From positions 13,499,645 to 13,563,644 of the forward strand of contig CM021317.1 of assembly GCA_010645155.1 (NCBI GenBank): 64,000 bases of DNA, given 5' to 3'. Position numbers and translations under genes: made by a program. Below are positions 51,701 to 63,669 of this stretch, in pieces. The stretch comes from Tigriopus japonicus. Lineage: Eukaryota; Arthropoda; Copepoda; Harpacticoida; Harpacticidae. How positions within the stretch are numbered: position 1 is the stretch's first letter; each line of letters starts with the position of its first letter. Below the pieces are notes generated by a model. That model was not told the DNA's origin and ran no database searches. It worked only from the letters and a program-made list of their open reading frames with translations.

Positions 51701-54700
51701 TATCAAAAACACTCCCACGTTTTCAAATCTTGTTTTTTAAGAAAATCTTTTAGTTGTGTTCAATATTCATCAAAGAGCAGTGTTTTCACAAACTCAAAGC
51801 AACTTTTTTGTCAGACATCTATTGCGCGCACTCTTTTTCTATAATGGCTCTAAACTGGACAAGCTTTTTTCTTTCTTGGAACACATTAGGAGAAGAATGA
51901 TATGTGTGTATGTGAGTGAGTGTACTCCAAACTGAAATTGGGGATTACCCTTGATATTGTGGTAACCGTGGAATGATTAACAATTCAAACCATTGACGAC
52001 GTTGTCTAGATTTTGATCCTGATTTTGCTCTGAACGAGGTTGCCGAGGAAGATTGTACTATATTGAAGGTGGTTCAAAAATATGATCGGACTATTGTGTA
52101 ATACTAATTTCAAGTATGTGCTCTTCTGCAAATAGGCCATGGGTTGGGCTTTATTTAATGAACAACCTTTGTGGTCAAGACAAAAACTATTGTTGGCTTA
52201 ATTGCACAATAGGGTATTTATTTCTCTTAGGAAAATTATTTTTAGTTCTTTTTCAATTATGTTTCAAATACTTAGTAGTCTGTATGTTTGAGGGCCCATA
52301 TCGTTTATTTTGAAAAATGGAATTATTAATCAACATTGTTGAGTGAGTTTGAGCTTGAGCAAACAGTTCGAAATTGTTTTCTCTCTAACCTTAGTGCAGA
52401 ATTGAACCCTAAGTGAAAATGTTAACAAGCTTCTTTTTTCTCATTTTTTGACCTAGTCAATTGATTGTTATGAAAGATGCGCGATAGTTTTGCAGCATCG
52501 AGGCCAGCTTTTCGAAAAATGTTTGGTCTTTTTTTGTCTGGTTTTTTGTCTGGTTAATATGCAAAGAAGGCGAATTTGCCCTCAAAAGATGCAGTACAGC
52601 CTCTTTTCTGGGGGTTGATTAATCAAACTTGATTAACAGAATGTTAGAAGTTGACATTGAAGAAGTTAATACATCAATTGAGTCTTCATGAGGTCATAGT
52701 TTTTTCATCGTTTATCATTTGAATTGATTATAAAGTCAAACGTCAATCAGCCTCTTCAACTAGAATGTTAGTCTAGTTTCAAAAGTTCTTGCTGGTCTTG
52801 TAATGAATATGTATAGAAGAATAGAATGCTTTAAGGCATTAAAGCATTAAAAATGAGGATTCATTATCTCGTTAATTATTGCTGAATCATCACCCTGTAT
52901 GTTCAAAATTGCTCCAACAATGGCGACCTTTTTGAATGGCGAGTTCAAATGAACATCCGGTTGTCTCAATAAACCTGGCAACACTTCGTTAAATTTGAGA
53001 CAAAACCTTCAGAAAATAGATCTAATATTAACCTTGAACCTTCAACATTCTTTTCACATCCTGGTTTGTGTGTCAATTCCTTTAGTGTGAAATGCTTAAA
53101 GCTCGGTTTTTTTAAATCAATCCTGGCAGACTGGTATCGAGATGCAAGTCATGTTTACATCTCAGGTTATTTCCCTTAAGAAATAGTTTTCCTTGGTAAC
53201 TGTCGTTATTTCCTTACAATGTGTCTTGTCCAGATAATGACACACAATGAACTTTTGTCCCTTCTCACTTAACACTGCTTTTCTTGTGCTATGTTTAGCA
53301 TACCGTATATCGTAGTGTCGTTAGTCAACATCACTTTGCTCCATCACAGATACAGTATAAAGGAGCTTTGAGTAGAATATCCTTTTTATATGTAGCTTTG
53401 TTAGACATTTCCAATGTAGGATCAAATCATTTCATTTAGGGAATCCTTTGACTTTTAGGGTAAACTTGCAAAATACTAAAAACTCGAAAAATCCGCGTGT
53501 CTTTGGATTGTTGAGAGCATCGAATTAAAAGGCTCTTTTAGTCATTTACAATACACACATCAACCGGGTTAAACCAAGTGGTCCACATTGGTTAGTTTGA
53601 CTACTACAAAGACTTTTTTAACGCAATTTACATATTCTTACCTTTTAGCACAGACCAAGTCCCAGACTCCTCAGTTCTAGCTAAGCGGGCAGACCAAGAA
53701 AACAGTAGCTTGATCCGTGACCTCTGGATGACTCACTCTTAATTTTCTGGATTGATTCTGAGAATCAAACTTGAAGAAAGATTCAAATTAGCGCACTCTA
53801 TGAGTTTCCCTGTGAAATCCTGAGAATCATTTTTAAGAGTTTTGTTAGGTACTGATGTGTTTCGAGTTGAATTTTTGGCATAGGTTTGCCATTTTGGTCC
53901 TTTACGATCAAAAAGCTTACCACAACTTGACTTGTCAAAAGGCAGAAGATCCAATCTCTCTGTAAAATATGGCAGCACTGCCTACTCGAAGTCCATCACC
54001 AAGACTGATGTGTTTCGAGTTGAATTTTTGGCAGAGTTTTGCCATTTTGGCAAAAAGCTGACCACAGCTAAACTTTTCAACAACCTTATCTGCCATAAAA
54101 TATGGCAGCAGTGCCAACTCGAAATCCATAAGAGTAACTACTGAAAGAACTCGAAATCGAACTAGTTCGAGTGTTGCCAAATTGGTGTTTTGGCTTTCGA
54201 ATTTGGCTTCGGTCTTTTCAAAAATTTCGATACAACCTGCCCTTTTAAACAGTGATCCACTTCGAGTCAAAAATTCGTCCTTGTTAAGGTCTTTTGTAGA
54301 GGCCGGTTTTGGTGACGTCAGAGTTGAGACATGTACAGTCGAATCTCGATAAAAGAAATCTCAGTTTAAGAAATTTTCACAATATAAGAAACTTTTCCGT
54401 GCTGACCAATACTTTTACCTACAAGAATTCTCGATATAAGAAATTTTCCACTTTTCCTCAATCTCGATGTAAGAAACATTTTCAAAGTTTTGGCCTATTT
54501 CTCTTGCTTAAATTGGTCACAGCACAGAACAAAACGAAGCATTTCTAAAAGGGTCGATGCAGTACTTCCATATTTTGCGCTTTTGCGCAAACTTTGCGCT
54601 TTTTAGGGTGTCTTTGGCGCACTTTTTTGGGCTCTCACGCCTTGCGCCTCTTTTGAAAAACCAACTTGCCCTTTCAAGTTTCAGTCAAAAGAACAGAATA

Positions 54701-57700
54701 TTGAATTTTGAACCCAAAAATCGCTAAAAATTGTCCAACATGCCACTCAACAATAACTATTTCTTTAAAATTAAGTTTAAAAAAATAATCTGTCGACAAT
54801 TAAAAATAAATAAATAAGCTCATTTTGCCAACAAATTTGCAATACTTGAGAGTGAAAAAAATTGTGTGTCTGCCAAAGCAAAACCTCGTGGAAAATAAGC
54901 AATCCAAGGAAGTGTCATGCGAACCCAAGAAAGTCTCTCAAATTTAAAGTCAAACTGAGAATAGAAGACTTGCAGTTGAGATATTCCAAAAAAAAATAGC
55001 AAAAAAACTTCGTCAGTATGAAAGCGTTGAAGGCTCAATTTTTTTTAAAAAAGTTGGTTGTCCTTGTTTCAGTTCGATAATTTTCCAATCATAATGACAA
55101 AATTGTTGTTTCTCCTTTCATTTTTCTGTCAAATTGAGATTGAAACAAGTTCTAAAGCTTTGTAATAGAGATATAAATGCATGCACTTGTAATTTAAATT
55201 TGTGTGTTTTAATAACTATTTTTTAAAAGCTAAATTTTTGAGTCATTGTCGGATTGTGTTGTAATAAAAGTAAGTATATAAGGTTATACAAAGGTGACGT
55301 AAACTCCTGTGGTTGTTTCTTTGTATTTTTTATCGTTTCTTGAGCCAATTTTCTTGAGTCTCGATTTAAGTAAAATTTTGCCGCTGACAGAAAAGTTTCT
55401 TATATCGAGATTCGACTGTATTTTGAATAATCTGTAGTTTGGACAAGGCGAAAGTACCCCAGTATTTGGGCCCCTTGTACCGGAGAAAATCAAACGATAA
55501 GAAAATCTTAGAATGTACAGTTATACTGTTAATAACCTTGAAATTTAACACTTTATTTTCACGCACAAGACCAACTTTTTAGAATAGAAGAAATAACGAA
55601 ATCATGTACTCCGGATTTCAGTCTCCATGTTAGAGAAAACGAGCTGATATTGAGTTGTCGAGGTGCTATTTTTTCTCCTCTCTCTTGGGTGAACCCAATA
55701 GACAAACAAACACAAGAAGGAACACAGGGTCATCAGAAATTTGTCCCTGGGTTGTTCTTCGTCTCCAATAGAATCTTGAAGGCCGACCTTCAGCAACCCT
55801 GACGTTTGTCTGTCTGCTCCTCACTCCCTTGAGCCACAAGTCAATTGAGTGAGTCCTTTACATGAAAGAGCCTTCAGCTCTATTTTACTGTTGTAATTCA
55901 AGTTTTAAACAAGCTATACCCAAATCTTACCTTCTAGTTTGTCAAGGACCATTTATGTATTAAACGAAGAGCTAGCCAATTTAAGGCTCAATTTGTGTTG
56001 TTGGAATTACAAGTCTCGTCTTTGTACTACACAAATTGGGTCTAAAAATAGCTCCCCTGTTGCTTGCTAGCTCGTTGTGTTTCTTTTTTCTCGACCATTT
56101 ACGTCATCGTATTTGGCCGAGTTCAATTTCGATTTTTCCTCTCGTGGAACTCGAGTTGTACTTTTAGACTACTTCTATTGAAGTTTGGTTGCGAGTTCTT
56201 CTAGGGAATCATTTTATTTTCATCAATAATGCAATCTCACTTCAAGGGCTCTTTTTTAGCTGTTGGAATTATTATTTAGCTTTACGTCATATTCAGAATT
56301 GTCATGAAATGCTGGCAAATGTTCAAAATGTGTAATCAAAGTTTCAAATATGATCATCATCGCTTTTAATGGCATAGGTAAAACAGACCCACAGCGAATC
56401 TCTATTTTTGAAGAATACTTGTCGAAAAAGTTTCAAATTCTTTTTTTTTTTGTAGTTATTAATACTCTCCATGACCTGTTCTGGAATTCTTCTTGAATAT
56501 CTTTGTCCCTGTGACGTTGGTTCTAATTTCTTTAGAGAGAACGTATGTTCATTGGGGCTCAACTGAACTATCTTAGTCAATGGATGTTGAGCTCAAACAA
56601 GAACGACTGAAATGTGGACCAGAAGGCTCTAGCGCTTTGAATGATTAATTCTAGTGGAAGAAGTCAGTTGTGTTCTTTTGGAAATAAGACCATGCATGGA
56701 TTAAAGTGGCCATTTCGATAATCAATTTTGTGAAAAAATGAGTTTTTAGACCTTTTTGGTATTTTTTCATATGAGGGCTAGCTTGTTGCTTTGTGCTCTG
56801 CTCTGTTCTGAGATTAGAGAGGACAAAACTTCTAACTCTGCTATTCAATTGAGTAGTAATTTGGTAGATGCGTTCTTTTTAAATCAGAATGTCTTTTACT
56901 TAAAGATAAGAGCAATTGTTTTATTGAGATGGATAATTGCAAACCCCATCCCTATGATAAGAGTCCACCTTTCAGTTATCCTTTCACAATGTAAGTTATT
57001 TTGACAAAATTTGTTTGGGTCAAGTCATAAGTAATTCTAGTAGTATTAGGGAGAAAAATATTAATTTGTGAAGGCAATAATCCATTCGTATGATCTTCAC
57101 AACAATAAAATGAAACTTAAAAATAGATGGATAAATGGGCCTCGTTATGTCTTGCGGGGGAAACAAAACTATTTCTATTGGATATCTGGAATTTGGAGAA
57201 ATTTCAAATATTCTCAGTTATTTTGCACCTTGCGGAAATTTATCCATTATCTATAGTTATACGTTTTTACAATTCTTCTTTTATTAAAATATTCAAGATT
57301 TCGATCCGAATAAACACTGTTTTCAACATCACCGAGCGAAACAAGTCAGTCGTTAGAACAGAGGTCGGGAACCATTGTGCCGCGGCCCACAAGTGGGCCC
57401 AAGTACGGGTTTTGTGGGCCCAACTGTCATCTATAGAACTGTATTCCAGGGGACAGAGCTCATTGATTTTTAATTTGTGGGCCCATGAACCTACCAACAT
57501 TTGATTAGTGGGCCCTGACATTACGTAAACAAGTTTGGTGGGCCTTGACCCAAAAGCTGTTGCCGACCCTTGCGTTAGAATGCGAGCAAACAATCCAGTT
57601 AATGAAGCTCTTTTAACTAGATAAAAAAATGTGCTTCGACCTTGGTCAGCCATCTCAATTAGTGAATTCAAAGCCGTTTTCTGTCTCGTCGTCCATGGAA

Positions 57701-60700
57701 ATGTGTGGCCTAAACAAATGCAAGCACAGGAATGTGCATTGGTTGGCCTCAAATCCGGTGTTGGCTTAATTGAGTCCAAGGCTGGCTGTTCTTCCACCAT
57801 TGCTCAAGTCATCTTTGTGACTTTTGACGGTGTAATTACTTCATCCGAAAAGGGAAGTTAATTCAATTTCATTGTTACACCTCTCGCACATGTGCGAAAA
57901 TGGATGGTTTCGATTGTCTTCCAAAAAGAATTTTCCACCAACGTACAGTACCACAATTTAGCTCAAGCGGTCGTAATATCAGGGTTGCTCTTCGATCTCT
58001 AATTCTTGGATAGTAGTTCTTGCTTCGTCATGAATTTAGGATCAATGAACATGGGCTAAAAAAGTGCAAGGTTTTGCAACTCGAGTTGTCGATTACTTGA
58101 TTTGAGAGATGTTTGTTGGTTTAAAGTACGAATGAGTTGCTGTTGTTTTGAAGATACTTTTTGAAGAACAAGGTTCTTTTCCCTCAGGCCATTTTTGGGA
58201 AGTCGTCAAGATGTCAAAATTGAACTTGCAATGCAATCAAGTTAGTGTGTCTGATCCATGGTAAATATTTTAATACTGAATAAACATACCGTTTCTAGTA
58301 ACCCAAGTAGTCCAGATGCGATTGTATTGTATGGTATGATATGAAAAGAATCCGAAGCAAAGGTCAAATAGCAAGGTTAGTTGTAACAATGACGGGATGG
58401 AATCGGTGTTGTCAGACAAAACGGGAAGTATTTTTTGTCAATCAACGTGTTTCTATCCCAAATCCCTAGCTCAACATAGGAAATGTTTGATTTTTTGTAA
58501 TGTCCTAATGACTTGGATTGCCAAAGGTTCCAATAGTAGAGCAAACAAATTGGCGTCAAAACAAAAAGGCTAACTTCTTTTTACGTGTGAGTTTCTTGAT
58601 GAGCCAAAAGTGTGAAAGTTAGGTTCCATAATTTTGAAGGCCACGTTCATTCATTCCCAAAATTGGTTTAGAATTGCGAAGAATCTAAATCATTGTGTTC
58701 TTGTTGAACATGCCTTCCAAATTCAAAAATGGGCAAAGGTTGCGTTTTAACGTATGTAGATGAGTTGTTAAGGGCATGAGGATGTTTGGTGGAAGTATAT
58801 CAAAACACACGACAAACAACCGTCATTGAGTATATTGTCAGAAAATATGCCGCGTTTCCTGAGCTTGAAAAGGCGAGTAAAAGGACACAGCTTGATTGCA
58901 CAAACTCAAATAGCTAGAGTATCCCAAATATAATTCAAATTAATGATCCTCCAGTACTGTTTTGGGACATTTGAAGCATTTGAAAATAACTACTTGCTTT
59001 GAGAGTACACTCTAGGGCTGTGAAACTGACTTGCCTTTGGTTAGTATACCAAAATCACGTTAGATTCACTGTCCTCGAATATACAAGTCACTCTCTGTGT
59101 GTTTCAAACCCAATTAATGACTGAAAGTGCACTTGAGGGCTGCTAATCTAATTAGACGTTCGTACAGTCTAAGTTATGCTTTATATGCGTTACCATGCAG
59201 CTCATTAATGTTTTTAAAGTTTACTTTTGAGTCATGACCTGTGCTTTAAATGAAACAGTTGGGCTGAGAGTACACTCAAGAGTCTTTTCTCTGACTTATT
59301 CCCGGACATATACTATAGTTTATTTCATTTATACGTTAACATGCCACCTTTATGGCCTAACAATTTAATATCAACCCAATAACAGAAACTTCAGAGTGAG
59401 TTTAAGGACCACCTGTTAGACTGGATGCTGATAATTTGCATTAAAAACATGTGTTAACATGTTACCTTTATTTCAAGATTTAAGAGGAAAAAAGCAAACC
59501 AGATACTTTTTTGGTTTAGACGGTAAGGGGACCAAAGCAGATTGTAAATTTATATTTCAACATATAAAGAAACATTTCGAATGAGTTCAAAATTTCAGTT
59601 CTTGAATTTGTTTTTGACTATTTTTTTGTGATTCTCCACCATATTCATGACGTAACATGGCCTTTAAAAAAAGTTCACCCTAAATTGAAAGACTTTTCCT
59701 TGAGATCACTAGATCAAAATAGAATAAAAACTCTAACCTGATCATCTTTGTGCACCAAGCAATTTTCCTGGATAGAGGAAGCCTTCCAAAGAGATCACAA
59801 CTCTTTGATGATGACGATCAATGTTCGAGGCCTTGTCACTTTTATCTTTCTTTCTTTTTTTACCGTCATCGGCATTCTTTCAAGTTCCTGTTGCTTGGCT
59901 GGGGTCAAGGTAGAAAAGTAGAAGAATCACTTTCATGACGACATTGTCAGTAGTCTCTGATTATCAAAGTACTTCAGAATCGAAGCTTCTACCACTCTCA
60001 TGGGACATTTGATCTTGGTTCAGTGGCATTTTCTCCTCGAATGACATCATCATTTCACATTTTGACAACATGTCTCCCTTGCTCGCTCTGATATCTATGT
60101 AGTACGTAAACCATCTGTAGTCAGACACTGTGTATGTACAGGGTCATCCGTATGTAGTGTCCTATGCCGTACAAAAAATTACTAAAAACACAATAACGGC
60201 ACACTAACATTGAAGAAATAACAATTAAAGTAGACATCTTTAGGTATGCTTGTAGCAAGTCATGGTAAAATTGATTTCAGAAACTATGATTTAGCATCGA
60301 GAGGTGGCTCTCCCACTTAAATTGCGCACGCTCTGTTCTGAAAAATCTTCATAACTTTGAGACCACATTACGAAGCCTAATAGTGATTGAATTGTTTAGA
60401 CGAAAGAAACAAAGTCTAAGGCAAACACCTTTACCTTTCCTGTTAATGATACCCAAAACTCGCTTTGGCATCTCGTTTGGTCATAAATTACTGCTAAAAT
60501 CTAGGGGACGTGAATTACGGTCCACCCTGTAAGTACGTACTCGTACAGTATATTCCTACTAAGTGTAGATGAATGTCACGTCGACTTTTCCCCCTCTCTC
60601 TCTCTGTTTCCCCCTCCCTCCATTTCATTTTCAAGACAGGATGGTGGCAAAGTAGCCTTGAATTTTTTCGCCATTGCACAATGACAATGTCGAGAGACAA

Positions 60701-63669
60701 AGGCATATTTAATTGAAAACTTCATTCGAACTCAATTGAAGTCTGGGAAGCAATTATTCCTGACGCCTGTTTGAATTTCACGGGAAATCATTGAGTTGGA
60801 TTCTCTTGAAAGGCCTGTTGCAAAACGGGGACTTCCATTTGTCATCTGGCTGACATCAATCAAAGTAACCTTTTTGGGAGGAACAGAGTGACTCCATCCA
60901 TCCAGTCAGTCATTAATGAAAGAGTCCTAATTTGGCTGATCTTAAGAAAGCCTGATGCGTCGTTCGATGGTCGATCAGAATTTCAAGTGAATCGTATGAA
61001 AAGGCAAGGCATTTCAATTCCACCTATGAATTCATGTTTGCAATGGTTTATGGAGGTTGATTTACCCAAATGCTTGAGATTTAATTGTGCTTATTTTTCC
61101 GTACAAGATCTTTCATTAGCAATGCCACATTGTACTTTGATTGGCATCAGTTTTGGCTTTCAAAATTCATTAATAGCGTTATTTACCAGTTGAATGTTTG
61201 AAGAGAAAACAAAAATGGGGTTTTATTACGCATAGATCCCAAAATCAAAATTGAGGGAACATGTTGGCGAATATTATTATTTTGCAAATTTAAAAAAGGC
61301 ACATATGAAAAAATTGGGGCCTTTTAAGCTTATCTACGTTATGTAAGTAAATGGATGTATAGTTTGAAAAGTAGATTGCTAATGGAAATGGACTGCTATT
61401 TTTACATTTCGTGCTTCATTTTTTCGGTTTTTAAGAAAAATTGTGTGCTAAAAGTTTGATATCTGCAATTCTCGTCGACTAAAATGTGTTCGTTAAACTT
61501 CTAAAACTTAAATTATACTCTTCAGAATATATTTGCGCCGTTAACCTAAATTAACTATTTTCTAAATATTGTTTGTTGAAAATCAAAATTTTGATATATC
61601 TACATATCTTTCGTGCTCTCGAAGATATGTACCTAGACTAATTTTTCCAGTGCGGACCTTTTCAAAATCATCCATTGTCAAAAAAGTAATCTCGCCTAAA
61701 CATACACACGCAATTGAGGCTAAAATTACCAACCATTTCCGAGCTTTGATCTTACGAAAAAAAAACTGCAAAATTTTAGCAAACCTTGCATCCCTCTCTT
61801 CAGAACTACGCTTGATTAATCACTCTTTTAGCTAACGTACATCCACCACATTTTTTCATATCTGGATGAACTGCTCATCCAAAAGACCTTTGTACTAACC
61901 AATCAATTTAGGCACTTGTCTCATGTTCAGAGTTATGATCAAATCCAAGGACGGAATCATTGATAATTCCCGCTCTAATGGCATTGTATTTAGCTCCTGA
62001 TCATTAATTTCCCATTTCAAAAGAATGTCGCGTTAGTGTTGTCAAAGTTTTTAGATCCACCAATCTAACGATGTCAAAAGTCAACCTTTTTCTGAAATTA
62101 TTTTTTAGTTTTTGTTTAAGGCTTTGTAGGTTAATGAAGTTTGTCGTTTGGCCAATTTGTTGTAGTCAAGGTTACCCATGAATGAAAACTACACATATTT
62201 GAGGGGAAGGAATGAAGGTCGTTGATTCTAGGATAATGTGGCACTTTTTTATTGTGTTAGTGTGTGACAATGCGAACGATAAGTCGAGATTTCCTGCATT
62301 CAATTGTCAAAAAAGTGAGATCGTTTCTCTTATGTTTGCAGCAAACCCGACGAAAATTGGAGGACGTGGGCAAGAAGCTTGAAATTCTCTATAATAAGCT
62401 CCGAGAACAATCGGTGAGTGAGTGTGAGGAAGTACCGGATGCGTTTCCTCCTCCTCCATCTCTTTCACTTGAAACATGCTGCACTTATCTCTACTCGCCA
62501 TCTCTTTGGCAATACATAATCATGATGTCCTTTATGCATGGCGGGAGGTTTGTCGCGTTTTCATCCAAAAGATAACTTCTGAATTCACGACCATGCATTT
62601 TTCATGATTAAAATGTAACATATATATTAATAACTAAAAAGTCTATTGTGACTCCCCTACCAAAACCGAGAGCATTTGGCTTCCTGAGATGAAAACAGAC
62701 TCCTATATGAGTACCAAGGTTTGACACAACCTCGTCCCTTTTGGGAGGTCATTCTAACGCAGTGTGACGTCATCGAAACTTCTTGTTCAAGTCCCGCTTC
62801 TGTACTACTTAATACCAAGACGAATCCAATGTGCTAGGGATAGGAACGGGTTTAGACTTGGGCTCGAAAAAACTCGAGTTGTAAAGGGAAAAGCGTTTTT
62901 ACTCGTGCAAGATTGGTATTGTAATTCACAGGCTTGGAATCATTTGAGAGCCTTGAAATTGAATCAAATACTTGATTTGTTTAAGAACTCATTCTTTTCA
63001 TACAAGTTCATTTGACGTGGCAATACCGCAAATAACTTCAAAGATGACGTGAATAGTGGATTGACCAAACTGTGTCCTTTAGATGCAAGATTACCCTATC
63101 TTTCGGAATTTTGGTCCAGTAAGTCGAGCCGAAATGTTTGCATTACATTTAAAATTAAGGAAATTCCTTGATTGGAAGTGATTCTACCACCAGTTTTTTA
63201 GCACGCATATACTCTTTACACACGGTAACACAAGGTTTAAATTCAGCCACTCAAGTTTGAGTTTCAAAAAGCCTAAATTTAAAGTCTGACCAAAGTTTAG
63301 TCCCTTGGTCTTAGCAATGAAAATTAAATATCGCACTTCCTTTTCTTTCGAATGCTATGGCCGAAAGGCTCTCGGTTTCGGCAGATCACTATTTTTAACC
63401 GTGGTTGCTAAATCAACCCTCAGGGTCTTTGGGATTCTCTTGGTGAAGGTTCGGTTTCCGTGATTTCGTTTCAGCTTCCCGTGGCCACAACGAGTGGTCT
63501 TCATCAGATTGTTCGTTGCATATGTTCGTATGATTATCAGTCCTGTTTGGTGACGGTTAATAAGTTGGTCTCAACCGGTTCATTCACCACCTTGTCCGAG
63601 TTTTTGCCTGGGGTGAAAGTGCTCTTGCAGGTGGCCACGCAACTCGGGGTTTTCCCTGATCCTCGATGA
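36770..63669 (+). CDS. SEC31: COPII coat outer-layer protein SEC31
   Basis: Thirteen exons give 1201 residues: 36770-37020, 38014-38299, 39746-40018, 40729-40944, 41021-41169, 42526-42823, 42887-43215, 44441-44720, 46812-47094, 49065-49704, 50566-50899, 62342-62413 and 63475-63669. All junctions keep frame, and the length matches animal SEC31 (human SEC31A about 1220). SEC31 with SEC13 forms the outer cage of COPII vesicles at ER exit sites and stimulates SAR1 GTP hydrolysis through SEC23. Residues 1 to about 340 are WD40 repeats ([69 protein letters not shown]). Residues about 395-780 are the helical ACE1 region ([28 protein letters not shown]). Residues about 789-1080 are Pro-rich and contain GWNDPP at W918-N919, equivalent to the Trp-Asn pair that reaches the SAR1/SEC23 active site. 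The end is the conserved helical domain ([22 protein letters not shown]). The start [10 protein letters not shown] aligns with the human N-terminus. Confidence 0.96.
38548..39187. repeat. inverted pair of a dispersed repeat in SEC31 intron 2
   Basis: Bases 38548-38640 recur as a reverse complement at 39095-39187 with only a few mismatches (both contain CCATTGAATGTCTGAGT or its complement and TGCTTGGATTGGATAGAAAA or its complement). About 450 bases of other sequence separate them. Related fragments lie at 23475-23700, 24185-24460 and 43740-44000, so this is one dispersed family. It is non-coding. Confidence 0.7.
40060..40240. repeat. dispersed repeat, copy 1
   Basis: Shares CAGACT..TTAGTTCTAGC.AAGC, GGTCCGTGACCTCTAGATGACT and GCGCACTCTATGAG landmarks, in the same order and spacing, with 53655-53810. 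It lies in SEC31 intron 3, directly after exon 3. It is non-coding. Confidence 0.65.
41690..41870 (-). repeat. dispersed repeat fragment
   Basis: Inverted relative of the 18300-18480 and 20280-20450 sequences (CTAGATGGAGGCAAAACAGG, then CTTCATATTTCGAG, then GAGCTTAGCTACGAT). It lies in SEC31 intron 5. Confidence 0.6.
41886..41964. repeat. small hairpin element in SEC31 intron 5
   Basis: TTGAAATATGTCGGATGGAA at 41886-41905 is matched by TTCCATCCGACGTATTTCAA at 41945-41964, an inverted pair with one mismatch around a 39-base loop. It may be the remnant of an internally deleted MITE. Confidence 0.65.
43740..44000. repeat. dispersed repeat fragment in SEC31 intron 7
   Basis: Contains GCCTCCCACTCCAGGAAATTC and AGTACATAGCTTTGAGAAGTC, inverted relatives of segments at 38500-38520, 23540 and 23670-23690. 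It is a decayed copy of the family described at 38548-39187. Confidence 0.5.
45838..46211. mobile_element. mariner-like non-autonomous element, copy 1
   Basis: The ends are CAGGGTCATCCGTA and, inverted, CAGGGTAGTCCATAACC, each flanked by TA, the Tc1/mariner target. It is 374 bp long and non-coding. The copy at 60139-60529 matches along its length (AATGGCACACAAACATT, GGTGGCTCTCCCACTTA, CAAAATCTAGGG). It lies in SEC31 intron 8. Confidence 0.8.
47860..48420. repeat. T/A-homopolymer-rich block in SEC31 intron 9
   Basis: Dense runs of T and A with scattered TTTTTTGG and CCAAAAAA motifs. It resembles the block at 1680-2010 in style, but I could not align the two securely. It is probably an old repeat or low-complexity sequence. 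Confidence 0.3.
48428..48860. repeat. second copy of the AACAGAGTACGGTCATAAAG repeat, split by an insertion
   Basis: Outside the insertion at 48466-48714, this matches 22045-22220 closely (AACAGAGTACGGTCATAAAG; CCCATGATAC.CATATTTTTG; GTGGACCTGT.GTGG). Removing the insert and one 8-bp duplication restores the arrangement seen at 22 kb. Confidence 0.75.
48466..48714. mobile_element. hAT-like MITE with 8-bp target duplication
   Basis: The ends are CAGGGGTCGGCAACC and GGTTGCCGACCCCTG, perfect 15-bp inverted repeats of the hAT type. The flanking octamers are ATTTAGTG (48458-48465) and ATCTAGTG (48715-48722), an 8-bp target duplication with one mismatch. The element is 249 bp, rich in GGGCCCAC, with no coding sequence. 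It lies in SEC31 intron 9. Related copies: 57359-57572 and fragments at 22565-22925 and 26669. Confidence 0.9.
50952..51266. repeat. short inverted-repeat element, GGGAAAGAAGC ends, copy 2
   Basis: The left end CATGGGAAAGAAGCGTCAA and the right end TTCTTCTTTCCCATGAGCTT form inverted ends related to 8876-9151 (which also has TTCTTTCCCATGAGCTTTTT). It lies in SEC31 intron 11. Confidence 0.5.
53655..53810. repeat. dispersed repeat, copy 2
   Basis: Matches 40060-40240: CCAAGTCCCAGACT, AGTTCTAGCTAAGC, TGATCCGTGACCTCTGGATG and GCGCACTCTATGAG in the same order. Confidence 0.65.
54336..55418. mobile_element. pogo/Tigger-like non-autonomous element
   Basis: The ends are CAGTCGAATCTCGATA and, inverted at the right, TATCGAGATTCGACTG, flanked by TA on both sides. 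CAGTCGA..CTCGATA ends with a TA target are characteristic of pogo/Tigger elements. Subterminal copies of CTCGATATAAGAAA recur inside the left end, as transposase-binding repeats often do. The 1083-bp interior has no intact transposase frame. It lies in SEC31 intron 11. Confidence 0.8.
57359..57572. mobile_element. hAT-like MITE with perfect 8-bp target duplication
   Basis: The left end is CAGAGGTCGGGAACC and the right end TGTTGCCGACCCTTG. CGTTAGAA flanks both sides exactly (57351-57358 and 57573-57580). The interior shares GCGGCCCACAAGTGGGCCCA and GGCCTTGACCCAAAAG with the 48466-48714 copy. Its ends are more diverged than in that copy. It is non-coding. Confidence 0.88.
59000..59470. repeat. 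diverged tandem repeats of about 120-155 bp
   Basis: GAGAGTACACTCTAG near 59000, GAAAGTGCACTTGAG near 59120 and GAGAGTACACTCAAG near 59275 recur. Each of the later units is followed by a GTTAACATG..ACCTTTAT-like motif (59192, 59336, 59455). The copies are weakly similar, so this is an old array. Confidence 0.4.
60139..60529. mobile_element. mariner-like non-autonomous element, copy 2
   Basis: The ends are CAGGGTCATCCGTATG and, inverted, CAGGGTGGACCGTAATT, flanked by TA on both sides. At 391 bp it matches the 45838-46211 copy in the same orientation throughout, with small indels. It lies in SEC31 intron 11. Confidence 0.82.

Larger units (their letters stand above)
50900..62341. other. SEC31 intron 11 (11.4 kb)
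   Basis: By far the largest intron in the window. It is bounded by GTGAGT and a TTTGCAG acceptor, with exon phase intact. It holds at least four element insertions (50952-51266, 54336-55418, 57359-57572, 60139-60529), a dispersed repeat at 53655-53810 and the 59000-59470 repeats. No nested gene was recognised on either strand. The longest open frame (57800-57267, minus, 177 codons) reads through the hAT-like element and is not credible as a gene. Confidence 0.8.

Noticed and set aside
57267..57800. 177-codon minus-strand frame
   Set aside because: It runs through the hAT-like MITE and its flanks, has no family motif and no splice context. It is probably chance.
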